DNA of 64,000 bases from Bacteroidales bacterium. GTDB taxonomy: Bacteria; Bacteroidota; Bacteroidia; Bacteroidales; UBA932. This document shows, one piece after another, positions 42,301 through 51,414 of this stretch. The notes below the pieces were generated by a model, which saw only the letters and a list, made by a program, of their open reading frames with translations, was not told where the DNA came from and did not search any database. How positions within the stretch are numbered: position 1 is the stretch's first letter; every line of letters starts with the position of its first letter. Location: NCBI GenBank assembly GCA_017560825.1, contig JAFZED010000073.1, positions 87,522-151,521 on the forward strand, in the 5' to 3' direction. Position numbers and translations under genes: made by a program.

Positions 42301-42807
42301 CTCGGATTCAACTACAAGGGATTCGACGTGAAGGTGGTTCTCTCAGGTACAGCAATGGGTACCTATTATATATCACGAATCACCAGCCCGTTCTTCAAGA
42401 GAGCAGGAAACGCCTTCAGATGGCAGTGGGACGGAAGATGGACACCTGAGAAGGTGGCTTCCGGAGCTAAGATCACTTACCCACGCGCCGTGTACGATGC
42501 AACTCAGGACCACTACAACTTCGGTCCGAAGAGCGACCATTGGGCACTTTCAAGCGACCATTTGAGAATCAAGAACATCGAGCTCGGCTACTCATTCGCG
42601 CCTAACTCGAAGTTTATGAGAAGAGCAAGACTTTCAGGACTCCGCGTCTATATGAATGCAAACAACCTTCTCACTATGTTCGACAAGATGAAGGCATATG
42701 GTATCGACCCTGAGACCAAAGACAACATCGGAGGTTCGGAAGGTAACATTTCATACGTCTTCCCTCTTACCAGAACGACAAATGTCGGCGTTAACATTCA
42801 ATTCTAA
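39400..42807 (+). CDS. susC: SusC-like TonB-dependent transporter
   Basis: An 1135-residue outer-membrane barrel that imports oligosaccharides with energy from TonB. It has a signal peptide (to about residue 40), a CarboxypepD-regulatory-like domain (about 50-120: GNVVDETGQPVIGATVIETG), then the plug with EEVVVTAFATQKRVNVTGAI and the RGVSSY and GVIIVTTRRG motifs of SusC, and a barrel ending in VNIQF. The partner SusD gene follows by 12 bp. It is the first of two SusC/D pairs. Confidence 0.95.
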   Translation: MMKNTKQTHTYRETGTSGILRQLVALSLFLMCALPPARAENVKSEGFSAMEQQRKTITGNVVDETGQPVIGATVIETGTTNGAVTDLDGNFSLEIRSNAEITVTCIGFSDEKISTSGRTRFTIVLKEDKKILEEVVVTAFATQKRVNVTGAITAVTGDDIIAAPVANVSSALVGITPGLSAVTVSGEPGQDAADIAIRGVSSYSGSTAPLIVIDGIEQPASHAMSIMNSLNPNDILGISVLKDASSTAVYGIRAANGVIIVTTRRGQVGKPKVSFSGNFGVTNATNLQRGLSSYEYALFRNEAVMNEVEGYGSTALKNFLFTEDDLWKFQNNRDFTPAEVAAMNLTQEQKDQLLNSPALYYGTSDAYAELYSRVAPQWQANLSVSGGTERVKYYVSLSYFDQQSIMQNTNYFNVNTGSRYQRYNVRANIDVDIFKNTTLSVNTSGQFGVNRGPGTGSLYSRYSGIMQIIYEGNPFTNRAMILDDKLIVDFDRPQNSVQDGLQKRTDNEMTGSWLPALLGRSLGVTSNTRVDVTMKLRHDMSYLVKGLDVQASVRYQENASKVAVQSFAIPRYTVRRSQSNPNEYEFFGGTVGADGYSSGSWGGMRDFYADATINYQGNFGKHSVGALLLGRATKYTMPGDSFNTPSGLIGTSARVTYDYDTRYMFEANVAYNGTENFAKGKRFGLFPAFSLGYVISNEPFFPENNFVTFLKLRGSYGLVGNDQIGGRRYLYLPGTYSINLSHWSFDSSTQSGSLSGNYYQFGTSTDAHNTIYTGSAEGTLGNPDVTWEKSEKMSAGLEAKFFRNRLSLTADYFTENRRDILTTLGVIPATFGLPSGSTSPVNVGQVSNKGYEIVMGWTEKKRDWGYYIEGNLTYAKNKIIYRAEAPNPYDWMNQTGHSIGQNFGYITDGYYDTLEELNSRPYFSASANAVTLGDIKYLDLNGDGLIDNKDMAPIGYPNRPMMQFGGKLGFNYKGFDVKVVLSGTAMGTYYISRITSPFFKRAGNAFRWQWDGRWTPEKVASGAKITYPRAVYDATQDHYNFGPKSDHWALSSDHLRIKNIELGYSFAPNSKFMRRARLSGLRVYMNANNLLTMFDKMKAYGIDPETKDNIGGSEGNISYVFPLTRTTNVGVNIQF

Positions 42808-42819
42808 GGAGGAACAGAT

Positions 42820-44658
42820 ATGAATAGAATCAAAAATATAATATTGACACTTGCCATCCTTGCAGGATTCACATCTTGCGAACTGTTCCTTGAGATGCCG
42901 GAAGTAACCGGAAGCGTGTACAAGGAAGACGTTTTCTCAAACAGAAAGGATGCGGAAGGAATGCTCTGGAGAGCTTATCACAGAGCATTGCGCGACGGTC
43001 TGCCTGAAGGCTGGCAGATCAACCACGGTACCCTCGCAAGTTTCTCTGGCGAGATCAGCCGCGGTTACAGCTGGCACGCAGGCTACAACCTCGTGGTAAA
43101 CGGCCCTAACCCTGCACCGGCAGACGGTTACCAGGGATTCCCTGCAGACTACGACGAGAACTGGGAAGTGATCCGAATCTGCTGGCTCGTGATCGCCAAC
43201 ATCGACCAGGTCCCTGAACTCAGCGCAGAGATGAAGGAATATATGAAAGGAGAAGCGTACGGCCTTATGGCCTACCGCTATATGGGTATGTTCTACCGTT
43301 GGGGCGGCGTTCCTATCGTAAGACAGGCGAACGAGATGACAGACGACATCAACTTCCCTAGAGCAACCGCACAGGAGACCCTCGACTACACTCTTGAGCT
43401 CATCCAGGAAGCATACAACAGACTTCCAGACCACTGGGTAGACATCGAGCCAGGCGACGGCGAGAAGTGGGTAGGACGTATCACAAAGGGTGCTGTACTT
43501 GCTATGAAGGCCCGCCTTCTCACATTCGCAGCACGTCCGCTCTTCAACTCCAACACCTCTTATATAGATGAGAACAACCTCAAGTTCAATGGTGACAAGC
43601 AGATCGTATGGCTTGGCGGATATGACGAGCAGCGCTACCGCGATGCTATCCAGGCACATCTCGACGTGCTTAACTGGGCATCACAGAACGGCAAGCACCT
43701 CATTTTTACAGCTGGAGAAGGCAACAGGAACACTTATGAGCAGGCAATAGACGACTACGGTCGCGGAGTTTCAGAACTCAACGGACCTGAGCTCATCCTT
43801 GCGTTCAAGATCGCCAGCTACCAGCAGGTGTACAATAATATGACAGAGGGTTACAACTGGTCAGCATATTGCGAGTCCGGCGAGCGTTCGCAGAGGGGTG
43901 TCCTCACCAACTTTGCAAGAGTCTATCGCGACAAGGACGGTGGAGAGATCGACTGGCCTAAGGTCGGTGAAGCTGCACCACGTCCTATCGATGATTTCTT
44001 TGCAAACATCGAGAAGATCGAGCCTCGCTTCCGAGTAGACATCTGTGTACCGGGACTGTACGGCCGCTCAAATGACGGAGACGCAAACTGGAACGAAGGA
44101 ATGTGGTATATGGCCAGCCTTGCCACAAGCGAGGAGATCGCCGCAAGTATGGCAAGAGCAATCGAGGGCCGTGGAATCGGTGCCCCTACCAAGTTCTACT
44201 ACAAGGCCGGAGCCAGAAGATGGCTTGAGTTCCCATTGTTCCGTCTTGCAGAGAACTACCTCCACCTTGCTGAGGCTTATAACGAAATCGGCGAAACAGA
44301 CAACGCGCTCAGGTACCTCAACATCATCCGCAACAGAGCAGGTCTTCCTTCAGTGGATGAGAGAGACAAGGCGAAGCTCAGAGAACTCATCGTCCGCGAG
44401 AAGGCGCTTGAGTACTTCGAGGAGAACCACAGGTACTATGACCTCAAGCACTGGAAGCACCCTGAAATCGGCAACATTCTCGGTGGAGATATGACTGAGA
44501 TTTCATTCCTGACAACAGACGGCAACACAAAGGCAGGTCTCGTGTCATACTGGGATGCTTATTCATACACAGCTTACTGGCATCCTAAATGGTTCCTTGA
44601 GCCTTTCCTCCAGGGCGAGGTGAACAAGGGTATCATCGTCCAGAATCCTGGTTATTAA
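42820..44658 (+). CDS. susD: SusD-like glycan-binding lipoprotein
   Basis: A 612-residue RagB/SusD lipoprotein (Cys20 in TSCELF). The TPR-like N terminus runs through YMKGEAYGLMAYRYMGMFYR and GGVPIVRQA, and the C-terminal part has LRYLNIIRNRAGLPSVDER and FEENHRYYDLKHW, both standard SusD motifs. It caps the SusC barrel on the cell surface. Signal-anchor residue motif and length are normal. Confidence 0.95.
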   Translation: MNRIKNIILTLAILAGFTSCELFLEMPEVTGSVYKEDVFSNRKDAEGMLWRAYHRALRDGLPEGWQINHGTLASFSGEISRGYSWHAGYNLVVNGPNPAPADGYQGFPADYDENWEVIRICWLVIANIDQVPELSAEMKEYMKGEAYGLMAYRYMGMFYRWGGVPIVRQANEMTDDINFPRATAQETLDYTLELIQEAYNRLPDHWVDIEPGDGEKWVGRITKGAVLAMKARLLTFAARPLFNSNTSYIDENNLKFNGDKQIVWLGGYDEQRYRDAIQAHLDVLNWASQNGKHLIFTAGEGNRNTYEQAIDDYGRGVSELNGPELILAFKIASYQQVYNNMTEGYNWSAYCESGERSQRGVLTNFARVYRDKDGGEIDWPKVGEAAPRPIDDFFANIEKIEPRFRVDICVPGLYGRSNDGDANWNEGMWYMASLATSEEIAASMARAIEGRGIGAPTKFYYKAGARRWLEFPLFRLAENYLHLAEAYNEIGETDNALRYLNIIRNRAGLPSVDERDKAKLRELIVREKALEYFEENHRYYDLKHWKHPEIGNILGGDMTEISFLTTDGNTKAGLVSYWDAYSYTAYWHPKWFLEPFLQGEVNKGIIVQNPGY

Positions 44659-44682
44659 TAAACGATTCCAAAAGAAGTTACT

Positions 44683-47550
44683 ATGAAGACATATAGAATA
44701 ACAAGCCTGATTTTGGGGTTGACGGTTGCCGCCGCTTTCAATGCCGGCGCCCAGGATCTGAAGACAGGCGCTGACAGCCTCAAGGTTCCGGCAAATCTGA
44801 TGGAGACATCAGCTATCAGAAACACCGCAGCAGTCTCGACTGTAAGCGGCGAGGAACTTTATGAGTCCGCAACACCAAATCTCACCAACACGCTTTCAGG
44901 CAAACTGCCGGGCCTCTTCATCGTCAAGGGAGACGGCACACCGGGATACGGCACTTCCAAGATGTTCATCCGCGGAATAGGTTCGTATGCCCAGTCGACA
45001 GACCTGAGCACCCTCAAGTACTATGTTGACGGTTTCGAGGTGAAGCCGGAATATATAGAGTTCCTCACTCCTGAGGAGATCAGCACAGTGTCTGTATTCA
45101 AGGATGCCGCAGCTCTTGCCACATTCGGTATGAACGGTGCAAACGGCGTTCTCTGGATCGAGACAAAGAGAGGAAATGCAGGCGCACCTGTGGTTTCATT
45201 CCAGACACGCACCGGCGTGCAGCAGCCTATCAACGTGGCGAAGCCGCTCGGATCGTATGAATATGCCTACTTCTACAACCAGGCAGTCAGCAACGACAAC
45301 GGCAGAGTGTGGACTCCACAGTATGACAACGAGACCCTCAATGCGTACTGGTACGGCCAGGGCACTGATGTCAGCTGGTATGATGAGGTGTTCAAGAACA
45401 ACGGAATGTACACTGACGGCGTTCTCTCTTTCAGAGGCGGCTCCGACCAGGTACGCTACAACGTGGTACTGGACTATGCAAACCAGCAGGGCCTGTTCAA
45501 CGTGAAGAACACTGACCAGACATCAAATGCCACATATGCAAAGTATGGTGTCCGCACCAACTTCGATATGAACTTCGGCAAGGTGCTGACAGTGAAGATG
45601 GACATCGGCGGACGTCTTGAAGACAGGACACGTCCGAACTATGATATGTACACACTCACTCAGAACGTCCTGAACTACCCTTCGAACATCTATCCTATCT
45701 ATGACGAGGCTTCGACTGACCCTATCAGCAAGTTCTCAGGTACTGCGGTCTATCCTGACAACCCTGTAGCTTCACTTACCGGTCTTGGCTGGACAACAAG
45801 CAGAACAAAGGTGCTCCAGGCCAACTTCAAGTTCATTGAAGACCTCGATTTCCTGCTTGACGGACTCTATCTCGAGGAAGGATTCTCATTCTACTCAAGA
45901 AGTATCGGTAACACAGGCAAGACACGCACCTATGCAAGATACATCAACGGCGTTGCCCAGACAGATGACCAGTCGACCTACATCAGGTCAAACGGTTACT
46001 GGACTTCAGGCAAGGAGCGTTGGATGCAAGGCAACGTGACACTCGGCTACGGCAACACATTCGGTCTGAATGCCGTAAACGCAGCCCTCAACGCCCATAT
46101 TTCCGACTACACAGGAATGGGATCAGCGTTCTACAACTGGAAATACCATTTCATCAACTACAACGGAAAGGTGAATTACGCCTATGACAACCGCTATATC
46201 GCAGAACTCGCGTTCTCATATTTCGGAAGCGACGCGTATGCACCTGGCAACCGTTACGGATTCTTCCCAGCAGGTTCACTTGCGTGGGTCGTTTCCAACG
46301 AGTCATTCCTCAAGGACAGCGATGCAGTGAAGCTTCTCAAGGTAAGAGGTTCTGCCGGTCTTTCAGGCTCAACTGAGGCAAATGTTGCGATCAGCGGCTT
46401 CGAGACAAACGGACGCTACCTCTATCAGCAGTACTATGCAAACGGCGGCAGCTTCATCACCGGTCTGGGACCTTCATTCGGTGGCGGCGGAAGCGGTCTT
46501 GTACCTCTTTTCATCGCAAACCCTGACGTGACTGCAGAGAAGAGCCTCAAGCTCAATGCCGGTATCGATATGAACCTCTTCGACAAGCTCAGCATCACAG
46601 CTGACTACTTCATCGACAAGAGAAGCGGTATCCTTACCCTCGACAACACCCGTATGGATTACAACGGTACAAACGTATATTATTCGAACATCGGAAGAAT
46701 GACCAACCAAGGTGTCGATGGAAACATCACATTCACCGACAAGATCGGCGATTTCAGCTACTCAGTGTTCGGAAATGCCGTTTATGCAAAGAACACCGTT
46801 GACTTTATGGGAGAGGTTCCACCGAAATATGCCTACAACGCAGCCACAGGCCGTCCTCTGGGAACACGAATGGGACTCACCTGCATCGGTTTCTACCAGG
46901 TGAACGACTTCAACCTCGACGGTTCACTCAAGAAGGACCTCCCTACTCCTCTTTTCGGAAGCGTACAGCCGGGAGACCTTAAATATATGGACTGGGACGG
47001 TGACGGCTATGTAGACGAGACCGACATCAGCGAAATCGGCGGACCTGGCTATCCTAAGCTTCAGTTCAGCGTAGGTGCAGACTTCGCATACAAGGGATTT
47101 GACTTCTCATTCCTCTTCACAGGAAGTGCCGGGGGTACTGTCAACCTCCTCGACTACTCAGCCTGGAAGCCGTTCCTCAACTATGGCAACGTCTTCGAGT
47201 GGGCAAGAGGCGCGTGGGCATATTACCCTGAGCAGAACATCGACACAAGAGAATATGCTACATTCCCTCGTCTTACAACCGGACAGAACGACAACAACTA
47301 CCGTTCAAGCTCATTCTGGATCCGCAAGAACGACTACATCAGACTCCAGAACGTAGAAGTGGGCTACGACCTTGCAAACCTCAGGGCAGTGCGCAATGCA
47401 GGCATCACAAAGTGCCGTCTCTACATCAACGCACTCAACCTTCTCACATTCAGCAACCTGCTGAACGAATGCAAGATGGACCCAGAAACAGCTTACTACG
47501 GCTACCCAGCACTCAAGTCTGCAAATGTCGGAGTACAGATCAGTTTTTAA
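44683..47550 (+). CDS. susC: SusC-like transporter without the N-terminal regulatory-like domain
   Basis: A 955-residue TonB-dependent barrel. The signal peptide ends near residue 23 (NAGAQ) and the plug starts almost at once: AAVSTVSGEELYESATPNL and GLFIVKGDGTPGYG, then FIRGIGSYAQS and GVLWIETKRG. The CarboxypepD-like domain found in the first SusC is missing, and the TonB box is not clear. Sequence is only distantly related to the first copy, so this is not a recent tandem duplicate. It ends VGVQISF. The second SusD follows by 19 bp. Confidence 0.93.
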   Translation: MKTYRITSLILGLTVAAAFNAGAQDLKTGADSLKVPANLMETSAIRNTAAVSTVSGEELYESATPNLTNTLSGKLPGLFIVKGDGTPGYGTSKMFIRGIGSYAQSTDLSTLKYYVDGFEVKPEYIEFLTPEEISTVSVFKDAAALATFGMNGANGVLWIETKRGNAGAPVVSFQTRTGVQQPINVAKPLGSYEYAYFYNQAVSNDNGRVWTPQYDNETLNAYWYGQGTDVSWYDEVFKNNGMYTDGVLSFRGGSDQVRYNVVLDYANQQGLFNVKNTDQTSNATYAKYGVRTNFDMNFGKVLTVKMDIGGRLEDRTRPNYDMYTLTQNVLNYPSNIYPIYDEASTDPISKFSGTAVYPDNPVASLTGLGWTTSRTKVLQANFKFIEDLDFLLDGLYLEEGFSFYSRSIGNTGKTRTYARYINGVAQTDDQSTYIRSNGYWTSGKERWMQGNVTLGYGNTFGLNAVNAALNAHISDYTGMGSAFYNWKYHFINYNGKVNYAYDNRYIAELAFSYFGSDAYAPGNRYGFFPAGSLAWVVSNESFLKDSDAVKLLKVRGSAGLSGSTEANVAISGFETNGRYLYQQYYANGGSFITGLGPSFGGGGSGLVPLFIANPDVTAEKSLKLNAGIDMNLFDKLSITADYFIDKRSGILTLDNTRMDYNGTNVYYSNIGRMTNQGVDGNITFTDKIGDFSYSVFGNAVYAKNTVDFMGEVPPKYAYNAATGRPLGTRMGLTCIGFYQVNDFNLDGSLKKDLPTPLFGSVQPGDLKYMDWDGDGYVDETDISEIGGPGYPKLQFSVGADFAYKGFDFSFLFTGSAGGTVNLLDYSAWKPFLNYGNVFEWARGAWAYYPEQNIDTREYATFPRLTTGQNDNNYRSSSFWIRKNDYIRLQNVEVGYDLANLRAVRNAGITKCRLYINALNLLTFSNLLNECKMDPETAYYGYPALKSANVGVQISF

Positions 47551-47569
47551 CCGGTAAAATGCCAACATA

Positions 47570-49375
47570 ATGAAAAGAAACATCAAAAATATCATTCTCA
47601 TCTCTGCAGCAGCTTTGGCTTTCTGCGGATGTGAAGACTTTTTGGATACACGAATGGATGTGTTTGACACGATAGACAGGCTTGAGACCAGATCTGCGAC
47701 CCTGACTAACTTTGCAAACGCATACTATGCTCCGATGCAGTACGGTTTCGAGACCATTGACGGTAACCTGTTCGCTGCAGCTTCTGACGAGGCTGTGCAG
47801 ACAGCACCGGTGTCGGACGTATCATACTTCAACAGAGGACTCATCTCTCCTGATGTGAATCCTTTGGCGTACCTCTACAAGAACTACTATGAAGGTATCA
47901 GAGCCGCTCATTTCTTCATCGACTATGCAAAGGACGGAGAGGAGTTCCTCGCTCTGAACAGGGACACAACCACAATGTACAACCCTGACGGATCGATCTA
48001 CAACACAAGTAATCCGAGAGCCTACAAGAGAGATGTGATCAACCTCAACTGGCAGAGAGCTGAAGCAAGAATCGCTGAGGCCTACTACTATGCAGAGCTC
48101 ATCAAGATGTATGGAGGAGTTCCTATCATACAGGAGGCTGAAGGAGGCAACGGCCTTTATCAGCAGGCTACTTACGAAGAGGTTGTAGAGCACATAGTAA
48201 GACTTATCGACGAGAACAAGGACAAGGTCTGCCTCGACTGGCGTGTAATGCTCGACGAGACTCCGGAGAATAAGATCGCTGACGTCACAAACTGGAACTT
48301 CAGAGACAACACCGGACGCTTCGACAAGACCAGCGCCCTGGCCATCAAGGCCCGCGTCCTTCTCTATGCAGCCAGCCCACGTAACAACCCGGAGAACGAT
48401 CCTGCAAAGTGGGAAAGAGCAGCTGAAGCGGCTAACGAACTCATCCAGACCCGCAAGGCCATCTTCGAGAAAGGATTCGGCTTCGGCGAGGGCGGCAGAG
48501 TGCCTCAGCCTTACACTATGCCTGTGAACAGGAAGTATGGAGACTACTTCATCAAGAACAACTCCACAAGCGACCTTGAGTCAATCTTCCTTATCCGCAA
48601 GGCAAACAGCAGCACACCTGAGCGTCTCAACTACCCTGTAGGAACACGTGGAGGAAACAGCGGCATCACTCCAAGCCACAACCTCGTGGATTCTTATGAA
48701 TATATCGGAGCACAGACCGCCAATCCATATGTCAACCGCGACCCTCGTATGGCTGCTACCATCGTCTACAACGGATGCGAATGGAACGGCGTCACTGACT
48801 TCGACCAGTCTCCAGGCGGACAGTTCGACCAGAAGACAAACGGAGCCAGCAAGACAGGCTACTATCTCAGAAAGTTCCTTGCTCCTAACCTGAACCTCGT
48901 GGAAGGCGGAAGCACAGACCACCTCTGGCCGGTGTTCCGTTATGCAGAAGTGCTTCTGAACTATGCTGAGGCAATGAACGAGGCTTACGGTCCGGATGCA
49001 GACCCTAAGGGATACGGAATGACAGCCCGCCAGGCCCTCACTGAGGTCCGCAACAGCGCAAGTACTGCTCTTCCTGCAGTGACTGCAGCAGGCAAGGCTG
49101 ACTTCAGAAAGGCTGTGAAGCACGAGCGCCGCGTGGAACTTGCATTTGAGGATCACCGCTACTGGGACCTTCTCCGCTGGCTTGATGCTGAAGACGTGCT
49201 GAACAAGCCTATCAAGGGTGCAGTTGTACGCCGCAACAACCTCGGAGGTTATCAGTACTCATTCACAAACGTTGAGAACAGAGTGTTCCACAAACGCAAC
49301 TACTATCTGCCGTTCACCCGCAAGGAGGTAACCAACTCCAACGGAGCGATCACCCAGAATCCTGAATATAACTAA
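47570..49375 (+). CDS. susD: SusD-like glycan-binding lipoprotein (second pair)
   Basis: A 601-residue lipoprotein (Cys21 in FCGCEDF). EARIAEAYYYAELIKMYGGV, PIIQEA, EVLLNYAEAMNEAY and RRVELAFEDHRYWDLLRW are characteristic SusD segments. It pairs with the preceding SusC. A DUF1735 lipoprotein follows by 17 bp. The distance from the first SusD in sequence suggests a different ligand. Confidence 0.95.
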   Translation: MKRNIKNIILISAAALAFCGCEDFLDTRMDVFDTIDRLETRSATLTNFANAYYAPMQYGFETIDGNLFAAASDEAVQTAPVSDVSYFNRGLISPDVNPLAYLYKNYYEGIRAAHFFIDYAKDGEEFLALNRDTTTMYNPDGSIYNTSNPRAYKRDVINLNWQRAEARIAEAYYYAELIKMYGGVPIIQEAEGGNGLYQQATYEEVVEHIVRLIDENKDKVCLDWRVMLDETPENKIADVTNWNFRDNTGRFDKTSALAIKARVLLYAASPRNNPENDPAKWERAAEAANELIQTRKAIFEKGFGFGEGGRVPQPYTMPVNRKYGDYFIKNNSTSDLESIFLIRKANSSTPERLNYPVGTRGGNSGITPSHNLVDSYEYIGAQTANPYVNRDPRMAATIVYNGCEWNGVTDFDQSPGGQFDQKTNGASKTGYYLRKFLAPNLNLVEGGSTDHLWPVFRYAEVLLNYAEAMNEAYGPDADPKGYGMTARQALTEVRNSASTALPAVTAAGKADFRKAVKHERRVELAFEDHRYWDLLRWLDAEDVLNKPIKGAVVRRNNLGGYQYSFTNVENRVFHKRNYYLPFTRKEVTNSNGAITQNPEYN

Positions 49376-49392
49376 AATTAAAGGTAAAGAAT

Positions 49393-50058
49393 ATGACAAT
49401 CTTTTCAAGAAAAAATCTTTTGTTCCTTGCTTTGGCCGCTATGGTTTCAATCCTTGCCGGCTGTGAGCCAAGTGACGCAAACAAGGATTATGGCTTTCCT
49501 AAGATATACATTCCTCAGGCCACTGTGACCGGAATGGATAACAGCTATCCTATCCCTAACGGACCTCTGGATCAGAACAAGACATATGTCTGCAATTTCG
49601 AAGACGGAAAGCTCAACATAGCCCTTGGAGTTGTGCGCGCAGGTGCTCTTGCCAAGGAAAAGGCGTTCAGCGTGGACCTGAAGGTTTGCGACAGCGAGAC
49701 TGCAAGAAAGATCGCCGAGTACGACTCGAAGGATGTTCCTGCAGCAGAGCTCCCGGTAAACCTCTGCACCATCCCTGGCAAGATCAGCGTAAAGGAGGGT
49801 GAGAACACAGGTACCTGTTATGTGACTGTAGACCTCAAGACCCTCGCGGGACAGGCTTCTTCTATCGTGACAGATGGAAAGTACCAGCTTCTCGTCCTCG
49901 GTCTCGAGATTGCCAACCCTACAGAGTACGAACTTGCAGAAAGCAACACCAGCGTGGTGATCGTACTCGACCTCAACAGCTCAGAATGGGATGAAGCGCT
50001 TGCCAAGAACCTCCCTGAGGGCGGAGTAAGAACATTATTTCCAATACCAACTATTTAA
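49393..50058 (+). CDS. DUF1735-type surface lipoprotein
   Basis: A 221-residue lipoprotein (Cys24 in LAGCEPSD). Its sandwich domain, with YIPQATVTGMDNSYPIPNGP near the start and GKISVKEGENTGTCYVTV in the second half, resembles the DUF1735 (BT_3987-like N-terminal) domain found in accessory proteins of SusC/D systems. Unlike many relatives it has no further C-terminal carbohydrate-binding or enzyme domain. A surface glycan-binding job is inferred from order after susD. Confidence 0.8.
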   Translation: MTIFSRKNLLFLALAAMVSILAGCEPSDANKDYGFPKIYIPQATVTGMDNSYPIPNGPLDQNKTYVCNFEDGKLNIALGVVRAGALAKEKAFSVDLKVCDSETARKIAEYDSKDVPAAELPVNLCTIPGKISVKEGENTGTCYVTVDLKTLAGQASSIVTDGKYQLLVLGLEIANPTEYELAESNTSVVIVLDLNSSEWDEALAKNLPEGGVRTLFPIPTI

Positions 50059-50088
50059 TAACCAACACAAACCTAATTTTTAAGTACA

Positions 50089-51351
50089 ATGAAAAAGATT
50101 TTCAAACTTTTTGCGGCATTCGCAATGGCAGCTGCTATGTTTGCAGCTTGTGAGGACCCTGCTACACCAACCCCTCCAGGCCCAACTCCTCCAGGCCCAG
50201 AGACTGAGAAACCAGGTCAGGAGAAGCCGGCACTCAAGGCTGACTTCACATTCACAGTAGAGGCTCTCACTGTTAAGTTCACAAACGCATCTGAGGGTGC
50301 AGAGGCTTACCTCTGGAACTTCGGCGACGAGAACACTTCAACAGAGGCTTCTCCAGAGCACACTTACGACGCAGCAGGAACTTACACTGTAAAGCTTACA
50401 GTTCAGGATGCTGACGGTAATGCAAAGAGCGTAGAGAAGGACGTGACTGTTGCAGGTGCTGTGAAGGCTTACTTCTCAGCTACAGCTCAGACTGACCGCG
50501 CAGGTAAGTTCGGTAAGATCTTCACTTTCGACGCAACTGCTTCTGAGAACGCAGCTTCTATCGTTTGGGACTTCGGTGACGGCAGCGAGGCTTCTACTGA
50601 GTTCACTGTAAACCACGAGTTCCCTGAGTTCGACAAGACTTACACTGTAAAGGCTACAGTTACCGGCGCAGCTGGCGATACTGACGTATTCGAGACAACT
50701 GTAGAGGTTATCGGCTACAACGAGCTCCTCAAGGGTGGTTCAATGGAGGCTGACGACGCTGCTTTCTGGACAGTTAAGGAGTACTTTATGATGGCAGAGG
50801 ACTGGTCAGGTGAGACTACTGATCCTCAGTTCGTACACGAGTTCGGTCACACAGCTACAGTTCCTGCAGGTGGCCAGGGCGGTTGCCTCAGACTCGGTGG
50901 TGAGAGCCAGTTTATGCAGTACTCATTCAAGTCTACTGTATACCAGGCAATCGAGGTTGTAGAAGGTGACAGAATCGAGATCTCAGCTCAGGTTAAGTGG
51001 GGTGAGAACACTGTTGACAACGGTCTTATGTGGTGGTGCATCGGCCAGGATGCTGAAGTTCTTGGAGAAGACGGTTCAGAGTCTACTATCCTCGAGCTCT
51101 TCAACTACTGGGCAGTAGGTTCACCACTCCCAGCTTGGGATGGCAACCTCCTCGGCGCAGGTCTCCCAGAGGGATGCGGTTACGGTGCATCTTCAACAAC
51201 TGAGATCACTGAAGACGGTAAGGTAGTATGGACTGCTACATTCACAGGTACAGCATACTTCGGCTTCCAGCTCCGTTCAGTATGGGGTAACTACTGGGGT
51301 GCAGGCGTAGACTACTTCATCGATGAGGTAAGCGCTAAGATCGTCCTCTAA
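50089..51351 (+). CDS. PKD-domain lipoprotein, probable surface glycan-binding protein
   Basis: A 420-residue lipoprotein (Cys21 in FAACEDP) with a proline-rich linker (about residues 25-48), two PKD domains (about 50-122 and 124-205, with WNFGDENTS and WDFGDGSEAS), and a C-terminal beta-sandwich (about 206-420) with aromatic residues like a carbohydrate-binding module. The order and size fit a SusE/F-type or SGBP lipoprotein. Codons such as ACT, GCT and TCT are more frequent than in its neighbours, which may point to high expression. A hairpin follows. Confidence 0.85.
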   Translation: MKKIFKLFAAFAMAAAMFAACEDPATPTPPGPTPPGPETEKPGQEKPALKADFTFTVEALTVKFTNASEGAEAYLWNFGDENTSTEASPEHTYDAAGTYTVKLTVQDADGNAKSVEKDVTVAGAVKAYFSATAQTDRAGKFGKIFTFDATASENAASIVWDFGDGSEASTEFTVNHEFPEFDKTYTVKATVTGAAGDTDVFETTVEVIGYNELLKGGSMEADDAAFWTVKEYFMMAEDWSGETTDPQFVHEFGHTATVPAGGQGGCLRLGGESQFMQYSFKSTVYQAIEVVEGDRIEISAQVKWGENTVDNGLMWWCIGQDAEVLGEDGSESTILELFNYWAVGSPLPAWDGNLLGAGLPEGCGYGASSTTEITEDGKVVWTATFTGTAYFGFQLRSVWGNYWGAGVDYFIDEVSAKIVL

Positions 51352-51367
51352 TTCTAAAAAACTAAGG

Positions 51368-51391
51368 GGCGGGATGAGGGATTGTCCCGCC
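51368..51391 (+). terminator. Hairpin between the PKD lipoprotein and the first GH16 gene
   Basis: GGCGGGAT and GTCCCGCC form an 8-bp stem with one G-U pair and an 8-base loop. Only a weak TCTT follows, so it may attenuate or protect the upstream mRNA instead of ending it. Confidence 0.5.
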
Positions 51392-51414
51392 TCTTCCAAC
51401 TAAACCACATAATT